From Fasciolopsis buskii (lineage: Eukaryota; Platyhelminthes; Trematoda; Plagiorchiida; Fasciolidae): a stretch of 64,000 nt of DNA. The notes under the pieces are model-generated. The model had not been told where the DNA came from. It did no database searches and was given only the letters and a program-made list of their open reading frames with translations. Shown in pieces: positions 11,224 through 23,800 of this stretch (position 1 is its first letter; each line of letters opens with the position of its first letter). The stretch is from NCBI GenBank assembly GCA_008360955.1, contig LUCM01005015.1, forward strand, positions 86,533-150,532, in the 5' to 3' direction. Made by a program: the position numbers and the translations under genes.

Positions 11224-11406
11224 CCCAGCGATAACGGAATATGCTCTAGTTCCAAATAATGCACGAAGCACGAGAGTAAGTGATTTCGCAAAGCTTTTCC
11301 ACCCAATTTTGAAAGAACTGCGTGGAAAGTCCGTCGGACCGGCTGCTATTTCTTCTTCAGAGCAGAATATTACGACCTGCACTACCACTTCCGTTAGTAG
11401 GATCAA
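11224..11406 (-). CDS. Possible exon of an unidentified gene
   Basis: A minus-strand open frame of 151 codons (11406-10951) contains a consensus donor, GGG|GTGAGTC, at 11224/11223, after ...VLRALFGTRAYSVIAG. The part before the donor (SEEEIAAG, FKIGWKSFAKSLTLVLRALFG) has a coding-like mix of residues, and the segment AKSLTLVLRALFG faintly resembles a BEN-domain helix. I do not recognise it with confidence and cannot place its acceptor. It is upstream of ARP8 on the same strand; joining it directly to ARP8 exon 1 would be out of phase. Confidence 0.25.
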
Positions 11407-12249
11407 GTGACACCTCCCCAGGTTTGAGCTGCAGAAGTACGGATAAATAGACTTAGGTAGTGTAAGCTAACTATCCCTGAATTGTCTCCCCAAAGAATAT
11501 AGCAATCTTTGTTTCATGCATGAGCTTCTCCCACATCCATACTCGACACGGAATTCACTAACTAAGTTCGCCCACCGCTGTCGCGTTAGGCCTAAAACAG
11601 TCCTTGACTAGTACCTTAAGGGCGCCTTTCCTCTCTTCGGTTACCTTAACCACCGTTTTCGCTCATTCTAAGGACTTTGTCACTGACGCTGCAATTGCCG
11701 ACGATCTTATTCCCTTCTTGCAGGTTGGGCAGGCCCGCGTTCTTCACCATTCGAGCTTAGCGACGTTGCGAGATCTACTTTTGAATGAATGCTAGGTCTG
11801 AGACGCAGGCAAACTTTACTGCAAATTGTTACTCGCCTGCTTTTATTTGGATCCCATTGTCTTGCTCTCTTGTTGCTAACGTCGAAGCTTCTAGTCACCT
11901 TCGTCTCCGCTTTCACAATGTTTGTAGCCTGTTATAGACGAAAAACCAATCGACAAACGTTCAACAGTCAATTCGGGTTAATGTAGGACTGCGTCAAGAT
12001 GGCCATTCAGCTCATTAAAAATCGATTAAAAATAAACGCATGAATCCGATTCGACGTACGTTGAGTCAGTCCAATATCTACAGTTCTGAGACAGAAACCG
12101 CCCAGCCAACTTGTAGCTCACACTGCAAATCCTAGTCATCTGATCAAATACTTTGAAGCTAGAGCCCCTGTTGGCAAAGTCGCGCACCCGAACTAGATAT
12201 CGAAATTCGCACTTAATGAATAAACTGATTTATTGCACAGATTTGAGAG
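11407..12249. other. Intergenic, nothing recognised
   Basis: Short overlapping frames occur on both strands, but none shows a known motif or convincing splice sites. Confidence 0.4.
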
Positions 12250-13757
12250 TTCTTTCCCGTATGTCTGTTTCGCTGGCGGCAAGCGCGGATCGCACCTAAC
12301 CACGGACAATACGATGGCCACTGTTTTCCAACCTTCGTCATTAAAGTCACCCTCTACCCATTACCAAAATGTCAGAGATATTGCAATCTTACCAAAAAAG
12401 ATACGGGTACATCGTAAAACTCACTTTCTGGATGTAGGCGCATGCAGCTTGTTTGGAGCGTACTGCTGAAGATAACAAATAACTCGACATTAAACAATCC
12501 CTACTCTTCACGAGCGACACACTGATCCTACAGTCTAAAGGCACAACGACTTCACTGGTATCCAGTTGAACAGGACCGACTTCAGCCTTCCTCAACTCAG
12601 AAATAATAGATAACACCACGTCGATTCACAGACTTGGTGCTTCGTCTACCTTAGAAGTGCGCGAAGAATATCTGACGAAGCGTTTGGCGGGCAGTTAGTN
12701 NNNNNNNNNNNNNNNNNNNNNNNNNNNNNNNNNNNNNNNNNNNNNNNNNNNNNNNNNNNNNNNNNNNNNNNNNNNNNNNNNNNNNNNNNNNNNNNNNNNN
12801 NNNNNNNNNNNNNNNNNNNNNNNNNNNNNNNNNNNNNNNNNNNNNNNNNNNNNNNNNNNNNNNNNNNNNNNNNNNNNNNNNNNNNNNNNNNNNNNNNNNN
12901 NNNNNNNNNNNNNNNNNNNNNNNNNNNNNNNNNNNNNNNNNNNNNNNNNNNNNNNNNNNNNNNNNNNNNNNNNNNNNNNNNNNNNNNNNNNNNNNNNNNN
13001 NNNNNNNNNNNNNNNNNNNNNNNNNNNNNNNNNNNNNNNNNNNNNNNNNNNNNNNNNNNNNNNNNNNNNNNNNNNNNNNNNNNNNNNNNNNNNNNNNNNN
13101 NNNNNNNNNNNNNNNNNNNNNNNNNNNNNNNNNNNNNNNNNNNNNNNNNNNNNNNNNNNNNNNNNNNNNNNNNNNNNNNNNNNNNNNNNNNNNNNNNNNN
13201 NNNNNNNNNNNNNNNNNNNNNNNNNNNNNNNNNNNNNNNNNNNNNNNNNNNNNNNNNNNNNNNNNNNNNNNNNNNNNNNNNNNNNNNNNNNNNNNNNNNN
13301 NNNNNNNNNNNNNNNNNNNNNNNNNNNNNNNNNNNNNNNNNNNNNNNNNNNNNNNNNNNNNNNNNNNNNNNNNNNNNNNNNNNNNNNNNNNNNNNNNNNN
13401 NNNNNNNNNNNNNNNNNTGAATTACTCTACTCGAATCCTGAATTTGTGTTTCACTCACACAGCGGACATCAATCGAAGGTGAATCCACTGTCAGAGCTAA
13501 ACACGTCTGTTGGCCAGCCTGCATTAATGTGCGCACACTGAACGAACCGAGATTCAGAGGCTGACGAGGCTTGAGAAAATGTGAACTAACAGACTGGAAA
13601 CCACCTACGACACTACTTGACAATAAACCGTTGCGAGTATCGGGCGTGTTATCAATGGAGAAACTATGGTTAGGCAGAAGGGGCAAACAGACTGGGTTGG
13701 AGATAGAAGAGACAGGTTGAATAAAAGAACGGGAACTCTGAGCAGTAGCATACTAAG
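12250..13757 (-). mobile_element. LINE copy (5' coding region and endonuclease), interrupted by a gap
   Basis: The minus strand reads NHSFSIDNTPDTRNG, FLKPRQPLNLGSFSVRTL, MQAGQQTCLAL, then CVSETQIQDSSRVI, the start of the apurinic endonuclease domain of a flatworm LINE. After the N gap it continues with the sequence that immediately follows in the copy at 57.9-58.7 kb, and a decayed GDFN motif (GGTGACTTTAAT) lies near 12330. Frameshifts and stops are present throughout. No reverse transcriptase follows, so the copy is truncated or lost downstream of the endonuclease. Confidence 0.85.
12700..13417. other. Assembly gap (718 N) inside the LINE copy
   Basis: The run of N splits the LINE. Flanking bases read, on the minus strand, GTAGAGTAATTCA before the gap and ACTAACTGCC after it. 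In the related copy near 58220 these two strings are contiguous, so the gap probably contains little or no missing element sequence. Confidence 0.95.
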
Positions 13758-13760
13758 GCA

Positions 13761-16495
13761 GATGTGCGCAGATGTGTTATGCTAATGAAGGCAGTCTTCC
13801 ATCGCCAATTTTTTTCCTAGCTCTTTTGAATATCATATGGGTCATCAGTAAGCCAACAGATGATTGTAGCAGTTGTGCCGGCTACGTCAAGCTAAATCCG
13901 TCAGAATTTGCGTACAATGTTCCATTTTTGTATCGGCTGGACATCGCCTCGCCATTGGATGAGAAGCTCTACATGACTTCTGCTCCCAATGGGAGGAAAG
14001 TGAACGATTATCTGGATAGACGAGTTTCATGGAGAAATAACTAATTCCAGGATGGAGTTTTGGATAGGCAGATTACGTGTCGGTGGAGACACTACAAACC
14101 CTGAAGAGTAGAAACCGCCTCCCTGGAGGGATGATCAGCCTCCGGTAGATGCTGTTTGTTGACCCAGCCAACACCGAGGCTGCCCGGAACCAGGCACTGA
14201 CCGCCAGCCACCCATCTTCGTATGACAATGAGGATATTAGTTGGGTGTGCCGGGAGTGCGGTGCACGACGCCAACAGTTACGTATCCACTAGTGTGCTAC
14301 GTCTCAAGAGACACCATATTGTTTCCTAGGGAACCAAACGGATTCGAACGCCATTCCGGCTCTAGGGATGGGATGTTCGCCCCAAGGAAAAGGGTGTCCC
14401 CATCGCATCTTCCTGTTTCAGTTGTCACTTCGGAAGACCATATAACCCAGGTAACTTAGTCTCTGTGTATTATCCGGTTCTAAGTACACGCAACAGGCGT
14501 GTGTATACGACGAGCGCTGGTTGCACAGGCAGAGGTGTCACTCCCACACCACCACTTTACTTCCCTCACCCGGTGATTATCAACGCTCCCGCTTTACTTT
14601 GCAGCAACCTCAGCACACGAAGAGGCACTGTGCTCAGTAACAACGTCATGAACCATAGTGATCAAATTCACAGTTTTGCGCCAGCGACACGAGGATAAAT
14701 GGCACATTACTAAATCAGCTTGGACCCCAGCCCTCCCCAACTGAAAACAATTTGAGCAGACGGATTTTATTAAATCTAAATGACATGCCTTCAGGACTGT
14801 GGAGCTTTGGGGTCATGTTGGAGCATGTAGCGGAACTTGGATTTGTTCCTCCGGATAGCTTGTTTAGCCAAAAGTTGACCGCCAAGCGCGGCCGCCATTT
14901 GCGCGTAACTCACGCAAGCTTCGCTCGCACGCTGCTGTCAAAATATACTCAACCTGCTATCGCTCCCGACTCGCTTTTTCTTGTACCGATCAAGTGCCAG
15001 GGTTGCCAGTATGGCAATCGTACCGAGCCAAGTAAGAGTGACGCACAAGTGGTCACGTAGGTTAAGGACAAACAAACGTAATACAAGATTCGCGGTAGGA
15101 CAATCCGTTCTGCGAGCATGCAAGATTTATCCATCCATTACAATGGAGAGTTTGGCCCAATGACTCACAGTTTGAGCACGCCGAACAGTTTGATTTGAAG
15201 CGAACAGTATTGTCTGCATTTATGGGTGTAATAATACATTTAGTGACAGGCGGAAAAAACCTCCCAGTGGGCACGAATGCACAATCACATGCTGGTGTGG
15301 CGCAGTTACAGCTCCAGTTAAAATTGCAGTTCCAGTTAGATTACAGAACTATACAGCCAGATGCTGATGATCCAGGTTCTTGCACCGAGATCTCCTTGGA
15401 TCAGACGATTATTCGACAACAGGAGGGCGAAAACGCTATTCAGTTCCACTACAGCTCGTTTGGACTGAAGAACTGAAGCAGCTCACCGGCCGAAGAATGA
15501 ACTCTTAGATCCTTATTTTTGAATTGACTACTCGTCGGTAAAATTATGGGCTGAAACGAGAGGAGGTGGGGGACAAGGATTCGGGATCTACCCATACGAA
15601 GGAAATGAATTGACTGTCAGTGATGTCGCCTTACGTGCGGTGCCTCGTTGAATGAGAGGACTGTTCTACGGAATTGCAGTGAGATACTAGAGGTAACTGA
15701 AGAGTAAGGCCAAAATGGACATCAAAGGTCCATTCGAAAGTGGTCTTACCCATTGAATTGGAAACTTCTTAGAGTGGGACATTTCGGAGAGAGAATACTG
15801 TTTAATTGAAGTTAGCCCTGAACGAGGTAAGGGGCCTAGCCTTAAAGGTCTTTCTCCAATGGCCCCTAAGCGATGAGAAAGAGCTCGAGATGAAAAGTTC
15901 GCCCGCCAGACACAAAAAGGTGGAGCAGCAGGAATAAGTCTGCCCTGATGCGCCTACAGGGGACAAATGTCAGGTGCAGCTAGTCGGAAGATGAGAGTAA
16001 CCTCCTACCTCTTTGCTAGCGGCTTTTCGTGCCCGTTCTAGGCACTGCTTGTTGCGTGAGCAAACATTGCACTAATTAGCTACCGTACTCCAGCAACGGG
16101 CTTACAACCACGCCATGTGGGTCGGGGGATCCTCTTGTGCGGAACTTGGGCAAGGTCTCCTGGTCATGTTTGAGATTCGAACGGCTTATTTTGCCAGCGA
16201 GTTGCCGGCGATGGGAGAAACATGGGCGGCTATCCGGTCAGTATCATAATGTCTTATGACAACCTATCCTGGATAGGGTGGTGCTTTTGGTAATGCAAAA
16301 CGTTTGGCCTGGTAAGTTATCAAATGACTTACTGACGCATTCGTCATAGTTTGTGGAAGCTTCCAGCGGAGTTACTTTAGTTTGACCTTGTTTCTAGCCT
16401 GTAGGAGGAGACATTTTCCCGTGTCGTATATAAGCACGTGGTTTAGGTGCATGGCAGTGCTGAACGGGAGCGACAAAAGGGGTTATTAATGTGAA
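13761..16495. other. Unassigned stretch
   Basis: There are several short open frames on both strands. One at 15195-15476 (+) is Gln-rich because of a local CAGTT/CCAGTT repeat. None carries a recognisable domain, splice-bounded exon or conserved motif. Confidence 0.4.
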
Positions 16496-17497
16496 TTAGA
16501 AATAATAAGCATCGAAGAGCTTAGTCTTGAAAACGCACCAGGTGATTGGCGAACGCTTAGCGACGGCGTCACTCATAATTACAATAAAACTGCGGTTAAT
16601 AAGAAAGCTACGCAGTAGATCTATTGAAGGGTCTAGATTCCCATCTGCATCAACCTTACACTGAAGCAATACACGAAAAGCCCTGTCAACGTCTTTTGCA
16701 AGATCGATGAAAATAACCCGTGAGGCCTGTCCGTCCTCATAGGCTTTCGTGCAGCTTTCAATGACATCCAGCATGCTGGTGATGTGAAACCTTTATGGAC
16801 GAAAATCGTTTTGGGATGAAGTAAAAATCTTACTGATTTTAGATGGCAAAGAATTGGCCGTTTCGGAATTCGCTCGAAGATAGCTGGTGGATACGTGCCT
16901 GGTACTATTCACGTGTTGCTGTAATCGCTTTTTTCCTCATGAAAGGGTGGGTGTCGCTGTCAAAGCAATCTTGAAAGAGAGAATCCAAGAGGACAAAAAA
17001 CGTCGTAGCGCCTTGTCCTAGAAATCGAGGATAAAGCTGCTCAGATCCCTCGGCGCAGCGTTCGTTTAGGCAACGGAGGCCTTTTAGGTCTGCGCTTGCT
17101 TTCATTGGTAAAAGACACGGAGTAAAGACTAGCGGCTCTGCGTGAAGGCTGGGATGAAACAAAGCTGGGGTGACGCTAAATAGGGTAATAAAGTGGGAGT
17201 TAAACGCCTCAAATACCAGGTCGGGCTCTCCTTTGGGATCCATCGGGGTTTTTATGGCTAGGGCCGATGGCGAAAAATTTATCAGTTACCTCATGTACTC
17301 ATGGAGGTAGGCTTTATTTTTTGAACGCGGAGGGTAGCCTCTTTTTTCACTGTCATACTATGGGCCTTGACGTAATCCTTACACCATTTTCGAACAAGGA
17401 CGGACTTCCGTTCGTCCTGGGCGGAACCTGCGAGCTTGAACTTAGCATAGAGCTGGGATCTCCCGTCTAAAATGCTTTTGTTGGGCGAGGAAGACAA
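16496..17497 (-). mobile_element. LINE reverse transcriptase region, decayed
   Basis: In minus-strand order: an endonuclease-RT linker (QLYAKFKLAGSAQDERKS, 17450 down), VTDKFFAIGP, DPKGEPDLVFEAFNSHFITLF (typical linker before the RT), LYPRFLGQG, then MLDVIESCTKAYEDG and the RT motif A region VIFIDLAKDVDRAF, where the usual D..KAFDR is altered. It resembles the jockey/CR1-like group of non-LTR elements. Several frame breaks; no YADD box is found below 16496. Confidence 0.75.
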
Positions 17498-17499
17498 CG

Positions 17500-20400
17500 C
17501 TTCTTAAGGCCGGGGATTTGGGTCCTTGAGGCAAAGTTGACGTCATCCCTGTAATTGAGATTTTTCAAACAAATGAAAATTCCCTTGAATTTGTTCTTGG
17601 GAACTCGTGGCTCAGGTAGAAGCTCAGGAAGCTTGGAAGTATGCTATGATATAGGAATGTGCTATTATCGTTACTTTGAGAACCAGTGAGCAACTGATGA
17701 TCTACTGAAAGTGGATATGTACATGATCGCCTTTTTCTTAATGAAGACATCATTCTGGAGCCTATCGGTTGTTTAAATCTAGCGGGGAGGGGTTTCGGTC
17801 CTACAGAAACCTGGTGAACCCCCTGAAGTTTTTGTCCTTACTCTCCTGAGTGTGAATTACAACGGGGCTTTTTAAAGACGATCTCATGCTAATCGGCAGT
17901 CGCCCTGATCAACAGGTGCGTAAAGCTTTCCTTCTGGGCTAATGTTCCAAGTACGTTCGGTTGGCACAGAAAATAAAGGATCCAGAGATTCAAATGAGCG
18001 TCCAGAATTCTCCCAGGAGTATTTACACAATGAACTCCTCCCTTAAGTTACTTGTACCCATATAGGTGCACCCTGGACGTCGCTTCAATCAAGAACCGGA
18101 GCCCCCGTCTTACCCACAAGGTGAAAGTGGACTGCTGCATGGGCATTCGGCATTGTGGAATTTAACGAAACAACAAATTCAATAATCGAAACAACCAGGT
18201 AAGTGCCATCCTCTTCTATTTAATCCCTAATTTCCTATCTCAATGAATGCCTCTTCTCAGTATACGTCCAAATCGCTCTAAAATGATTTCACAGTCTACG
18301 CTGGAACCACTTCACTGTAATCACCTTTAGTCCCCCTCGGGATCCTGGCCTACCTCAGTACAGAGATTCCTGTTTTACTGTTTCAGCTTTTCCTCCAATT
18401 AATAACTATACCGACGCACGTCGGGTTTCCATTTGCATCACTTTAATCAAGAGCTACCTACCCTAGCTAAGAAGGCTCATTGGCTATCGATGTTCTTTGG
18501 CCAAGAACTGTTTCAATAAGGCTGCTTGAATTAGTTAGCTTGCAGTAATTCCTGGTGTATCTCATCTATCAAAATATCATCCAACGGCAATCTGTTTGTC
18601 CGTTTCAGCATTGCTTCCTTCGATTCTAGGTACGTCAAAATTATCGAAGTTTGAAAAATAGAATTCAGATGCTGCGGCATAACTCCGGATTATAGTATAA
18701 GTCCTTGACATACTATTGACTGTCGTTAGTTGGCCCCAGAACACCTTGAAAACTTTCGGTGTTATCCAGTATTCCAACATTTTTTACATTGCTTTCTGCA
18801 TAGTTTTTCACTAATTTTTTCAAGAGACTGTCTTCAAGATGCTTTGTCTGAATCCAAGACAACTAGGGGCGCACGATAAAAGAGCCATGCACATAATTAC
18901 GGTATTCCGAACCAGTTTTGCACTTATAAATAGAAATGCGGCCAGCACGCCGGATTTCTTAGATGTCTTATTGGTCTACTGCTAGCATGCCATCTGGTTG
19001 ATTGTAAGCGTCGCAGGCCAGACACACCCCAAAAACAATTTCATACCACCTAAAGGTTACGTGGCACATGATGGCGAGGATAACCAATAAAAGTAGTCGA
19101 ACTTCAGCAACCCAATACCCCATCATGCTGAGTTTTTCCCCAGCGACCTGCCCCAGTCCAGTGCAGTTCAAATGCGGATTTCCTTCTCAACCAAAACTAA
19201 AGATTTAATTGCTGGCTTGGAAGCCTTGAGTTCACGTTCACTGCAATCCTTTGAGAAACTTCAGCATGCGTCGAAGTCTCCCGCAGGTTCTCATCAACGT
19301 AGTCTCGAGCTGTGCTCCAGTGTATGCCATCCGTTGGAAGTAATATATGGTTATTGGCTTAGCGGGAGTGGAATCAGGTGATTTCAGCAGAACCGAGTGT
19401 ACGCTATAAGGCAATGGCAGCGTTGTTTGGATGCCTGGATTGTATTTTCTAGAGCCATTTGGTGGGTCGGAATGAAAACTGGGGGCTTCGAACGAATAGC
19501 AAGCTTGAAAAATGGAGATATAGAGGGAGACGGAAAGTCTCTGTTTCAGCTGGTGGTTAAGCAAAGTAGACAACAGAAGAAAAGAGATTGTGCATGTGAG
19601 GACGGGTGGATAGCTGTGAGGAAGACATGCGGTGGTTTCTACCTAGTCTTGAATATCTAGAACAGTGGGCTTAGATTGAGTTGGGTTTACCAGGTGTCCC
19701 AGGGATACTGCGTATCTGTTGTAATAAGACGGCGGGACCAATCAGAATGTTATGGAGAGCAGCAAAATGAAGAGGGTATTGCGAGGGTAGTGGTGTGCCT
19801 TGAATCGTTATCAGCTTAAGAGCAGGGCTGCAAGTTACGCTAGAATTTCGTGATAGGATAGTTTCATTATATAATCATCCACTGGGGTCTTGGGCGAAAG
19901 GCATCCAGTTTTTAATTCCTATCCCTAAATGAGACTTTTAGAACCACTGCTCTGATGGAATGGGAATTCCTGTCTCAGCTTTACCTGCGATCGGGATCTT
20001 GTTACCCTAGCTAACCACAGTAGTCACCTAAGGTATATAGAAATGAAAGATGAATGTAACTTAAAGCGTGAGAATCATAGGGGGGAAGTAAATCATGGGA
20101 GTTACTCTTATTGCTTCAACGGATTATTTTTATAAACATAATTGCACAGTGTACATCATTTGGTGGGCTGTCATCTCGAACGATGTCCTTGGTGTCTTCA
20201 CGCCATGGGAACACCGAGGAGGTAAGGATGAGTTTACCGTTATGATCGAGGGCGGGGCTGGGATAGAGGTAAAAGTAGGCGGGATAGACAAATTTTTGTG
20301 ATATACCCAACGGATTCCACTCCGGAGTCGCATAGGCTCCCGAGACCTAATCTGATTAAATACAGCTCTTGGGGACGTCGCTGGGGTTTTCCCGTAAAGG

Positions 20401-20550
20401 GGCCTGTCGTAGATTGGTAGTAAATGTTAACCTGTTCTCGCTTTCATGACCTGCATTTACGTGCTCATTTTTTTCCGAGTTGTGGATTGCCTACTGATAG
20501 CTTCCTCCTTTCTCTCCGACCGTCTGGGTTCTACACGTAGCGTATAATGC
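17500..20550. other. Unassigned stretch upstream of the 16.5 kb LINE
   Basis: The endonuclease of the minus-strand LINE would be expected here but I could not read it. A donor-like CAG|GTAAGT occurs near 18200 (+) without a coding frame I trust. No other feature was recognised. Confidence 0.35.
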
Positions 20551-20859
20551 TCATGATTGCATGGGGCTGGCTGTTTTTCCGGTTTTCAACCGTATCTGCG
20601 TACAGTTCTTAATTGCGGTGAAGATGGCTATGACGTGGGCCGGAAGAGCGAAAGTTGGGCACGGAAGATGCGTGGCGGTGTACGCCGGAGCTGAGTACAT
20701 TCCTACGTGAAATAGATCACCTACGATAACTAGTCTGTATGGAACAGACGGCACTGATTTAGCGAGAAGGACGAACGAGGGGACAAACGTAGTCAGCGTG
20801 GCACATTGTCTGAGGTTGAAGTTAAGAAAGGAATGGAAAATCGAAAACGTGGGAAGCAA
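20551..20859 (-). mobile_element. Possible LINE endonuclease N-terminal fragment
   Basis: A 102-codon minus-strand frame contains LRQCATLTTFVPSFVLLAKS and RLVIVGDLFHVGMYSA. These faintly match the start of jockey/CR1-type endonucleases, where a helix ending in 'P..+.LTETWL' is followed by '+.I.GY.+.R.DR'. The catalytic ETW is replaced (AKS). It may belong to the LINE at 16.5-17.5 kb, but the distance would need an insertion. Weak call. Confidence 0.25.
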
Positions 20860-20899
20860 TTTTCTGGAAGGCGGACTGCCTCAACAGGGTCATTAAGGC

Positions 20900-23800
20900 A
20901 ACATGAGAATTCGCATTAATGATAGCTATTCTGAATTAGAAAATTGAGAGTGGTGAGCAAATAAATATGGTATGCACAAAAGTTTCCAGAGCGGCGTTAT
21001 CATTCCTCATTCTATAAATCTATCCCCTGCTGTCATGCGCTATCCCATGAGATGTTACATTCACTTAAAATTATCATGTTTGCATTGCGTTTTGACTTCA
21101 AAGCGTGAATGAACGGCCCTACGGATAAACCTCACTCGAAGGCAACTGATTTCTGTCTTTGTCGTAGAAAATGGGATGTCTAAAGGATAACTTTTACGGG
21201 ATCGGTAGAAGATAAGGCAGAACAACAAAGGAGTCCAAATAAAATGCACAAGTTATGCGCAAAAGTCTGAACCATAATGGGTCTCGAAAAAGTCGGAGGA
21301 AGCGTTCATGACAAGGAGAAGCGAACGACCTACTTGGTAACTGAAAGATGGACACTCTCAACCAAAGGTCGATCCGGTTTTCTTATACTAAATAATATGA
21401 TGAGAAGGTACGTAACAAGCGGTCTGGCGTGGGATAGGTATGGTAGTATGATGTTTTTAAGTACATCAAATAATCAAAAAGGGTGCAATGAAACTTTTAG
21501 CTCTAGCAGTCTGAAAGGATACATGTTCCAAAAACGTCATTATGGATAATTAATTTCTAGGTCACGTGTGGATATGCTTACTTCAATAGCAGTTTGATCT
21601 AGTCTTGGAACGCCGTTTGGGAGCTGACATTTGCAGCTCATTCAGCAGATTTACTCGCAGAGGAGTCCATTAAGTTGGAGGCGTTTCAGCGGTTAGGTCC
21701 TTTTAAGTTGTTAGTGATATTCGAAAGTGCGGAATTTTGGGTTGGAGTTGAGAATAACAAGTGTAGCCAAATGACTTGGTGCTGTCAAGATAAATAACAA
21801 AGTGTGATTTTCTTGTATCCACTACCATATTTACGGGATTAAAAGAGAGCGAGACATCGGGAATTCGTGCTGACCATTATTAATAGAATTCTATGATGAA
21901 AGAAATTCCAACGGACGTTGATGTATCGGTTGTTCCATAATTCTGGGAGCAACGAATTATGGCTGATGGACTGCAGTTAGGAGGGTCAAGAAGATAACTC
22001 TTTTTGGGTAGTGGGAATCCTACCAGCGTCCTCCAATGAGATGAAATAGGGCAGATTTAGGTAAAACATTGAAAAGTTTGAAGAGTGCTATCGCGATGTC
22101 ACTGACACCACTGGGGAGGGAAATCAGTGAGATGCCTTTTTGACCGGTTTCACCTTCGGAAGCGAACCATCTACTTTATGCAGCTGAACTTCGGTGCCAG
22201 GCAGCAAGGGCTCAGTGGCGCTAAGCACAGTTGGTCGGTCAAAACAAGTTTCAGCTCTCATAGACTTCGATAAGGACAAAATTGAAGCATCGTCGATTGC
22301 TCTGGGAGAAAATACTCGATAGTCACTATCTAATATTGAGAAAGAATGTTGGATTTATTATGACTTCTATGTCCAAAGGACGGAAGGTATTTGAGAGATC
22401 GGCTGGGACTATTTAGAGATGATCGCTACCGCCTTTTTAAAATGCCATCCAATCTGTGGCTAATGGACACCGACAGGTGATGAGGATGCAGTGGAATAGA
22501 TAAGCCGCCGGTTTCCCCGCATGCAACTTGAAGTTTAGAGTATTGGTCTAGAGGCGGTTGACGGGAAAGTTACGGAAGTGCTACATTACTGTTCCAGATC
22601 TTAATATTTGTCAAACAGTTAAGTGGTTTTGAGTGCATTTTACCCGTTGGTTGTTGAGTGTTGCGTTCCAAAAGTAATTCAGCCCGGGTTATTGGATAAA
22701 TGGTTCATCCAGGGCGGTCCCAGTTAGGGTTGGAATGTGATTCATTTCTTTGGTTGTACTTCCTAGATGGTGAAATGGAAATAGCGCAGGTAACCATTCT
22801 ATGATCGCTACAGGGTAAATGGCCGAATGCGGTGGTCCTCACGGCTGGAACAGCGGGGGCAAACGCTCAGTCGAGAGTAATATTTTTCCTGATTTGTCAT
22901 AAGAATTGTCATATCTAGATTCCTGTGGTGATGCGAAAGATGAAATGAAGCAAGTGATGCGGGGCTGTGAGAGAACTCCAGCCAATGTAAGGTACATAAT
23001 AGTCATCAGCTGTTATCGTACAGCAAAAAGAGAGCTGGGCAAAATAGTTGAAAGTGTTGATAATAGAGTAGAAATCGGAAATAACCGCGCTAGAATGCTG
23101 ATAAATGCACCCCAAGAAAAGGGGTGCATTGGACAGTAGAAGACTTATCTAAGCGTAATCATGGGCAAACTCAAGAACTGAATTTGTATCAGTGGCTGCT
23201 GAGAACTTACACTCCAAAGGAAGTAAACAGCCACTACGATGGACGGACCTGCTTCCAGGAAATGAGGTGTAACCTGCCATGAGGTAATGATTCGGCGGAG
23301 CTGAGTCAATAATCTACGTCGCAGTAACAAAATATAAATATGACTTCCTTTCAGCAAAACGTTTTTGGATGAATTAAGGTTTATCTGATAGGAACAAGAA
23401 GTTTACGATCGGTAAAGAGAGACTTGTTGGGCCATTCGGGTCGAGGGGGGAAGCAACAGCTCCCCAGTCTTTGGTAGTTCCGAAAAGAGGGAGGTAGGGT
23501 CACGGCCATTGCGGTCGTCTCTATCATGTGTGGGAGAAATTGTTGGTGACAACGGCTGAAATATCGCATCAGGCGCCTCAGAAGTGAAATGCTGGCTTTT
23601 TGAATGTAGAAATTTTTCCCATGAAAAGGAACTGAAGCACGTGAAGAAAGTGGACAGAAGGACGTACTGTGAGTTTCCTTTTATCACAATGGGGACAATG
23701 GGCCCCGATGCCCATGAAGCGGGTGAGGAAGAGATACTTCCTTTGGAAAATTGGTTAGTCCCCAGGGATAATTTATAGGCTACAGAGTAGCCCGAAAGAG

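Noticed and set aside
12646..13686. A 346-codon minus-strand frame
   Set aside because: It is continuous only because the 718 N are translated as X; real coding on the two sides belongs to the LINE endonuclease.
15195..15476. Gln-rich plus-strand frame that could suggest a transcription-factor-like protein
   Set aside because: The LQLQLKLQFQL run comes from a local CAGTT-type repeat, and the rest shows no conserved motif or splice sites.
18185..18290. CAG|GTAAGT donor near 18200 followed by TTCTCAG acceptor near 18260 (+)
   Set aside because: The implied intron would be only about 60 bases and no conserved reading frame runs into or out of it.
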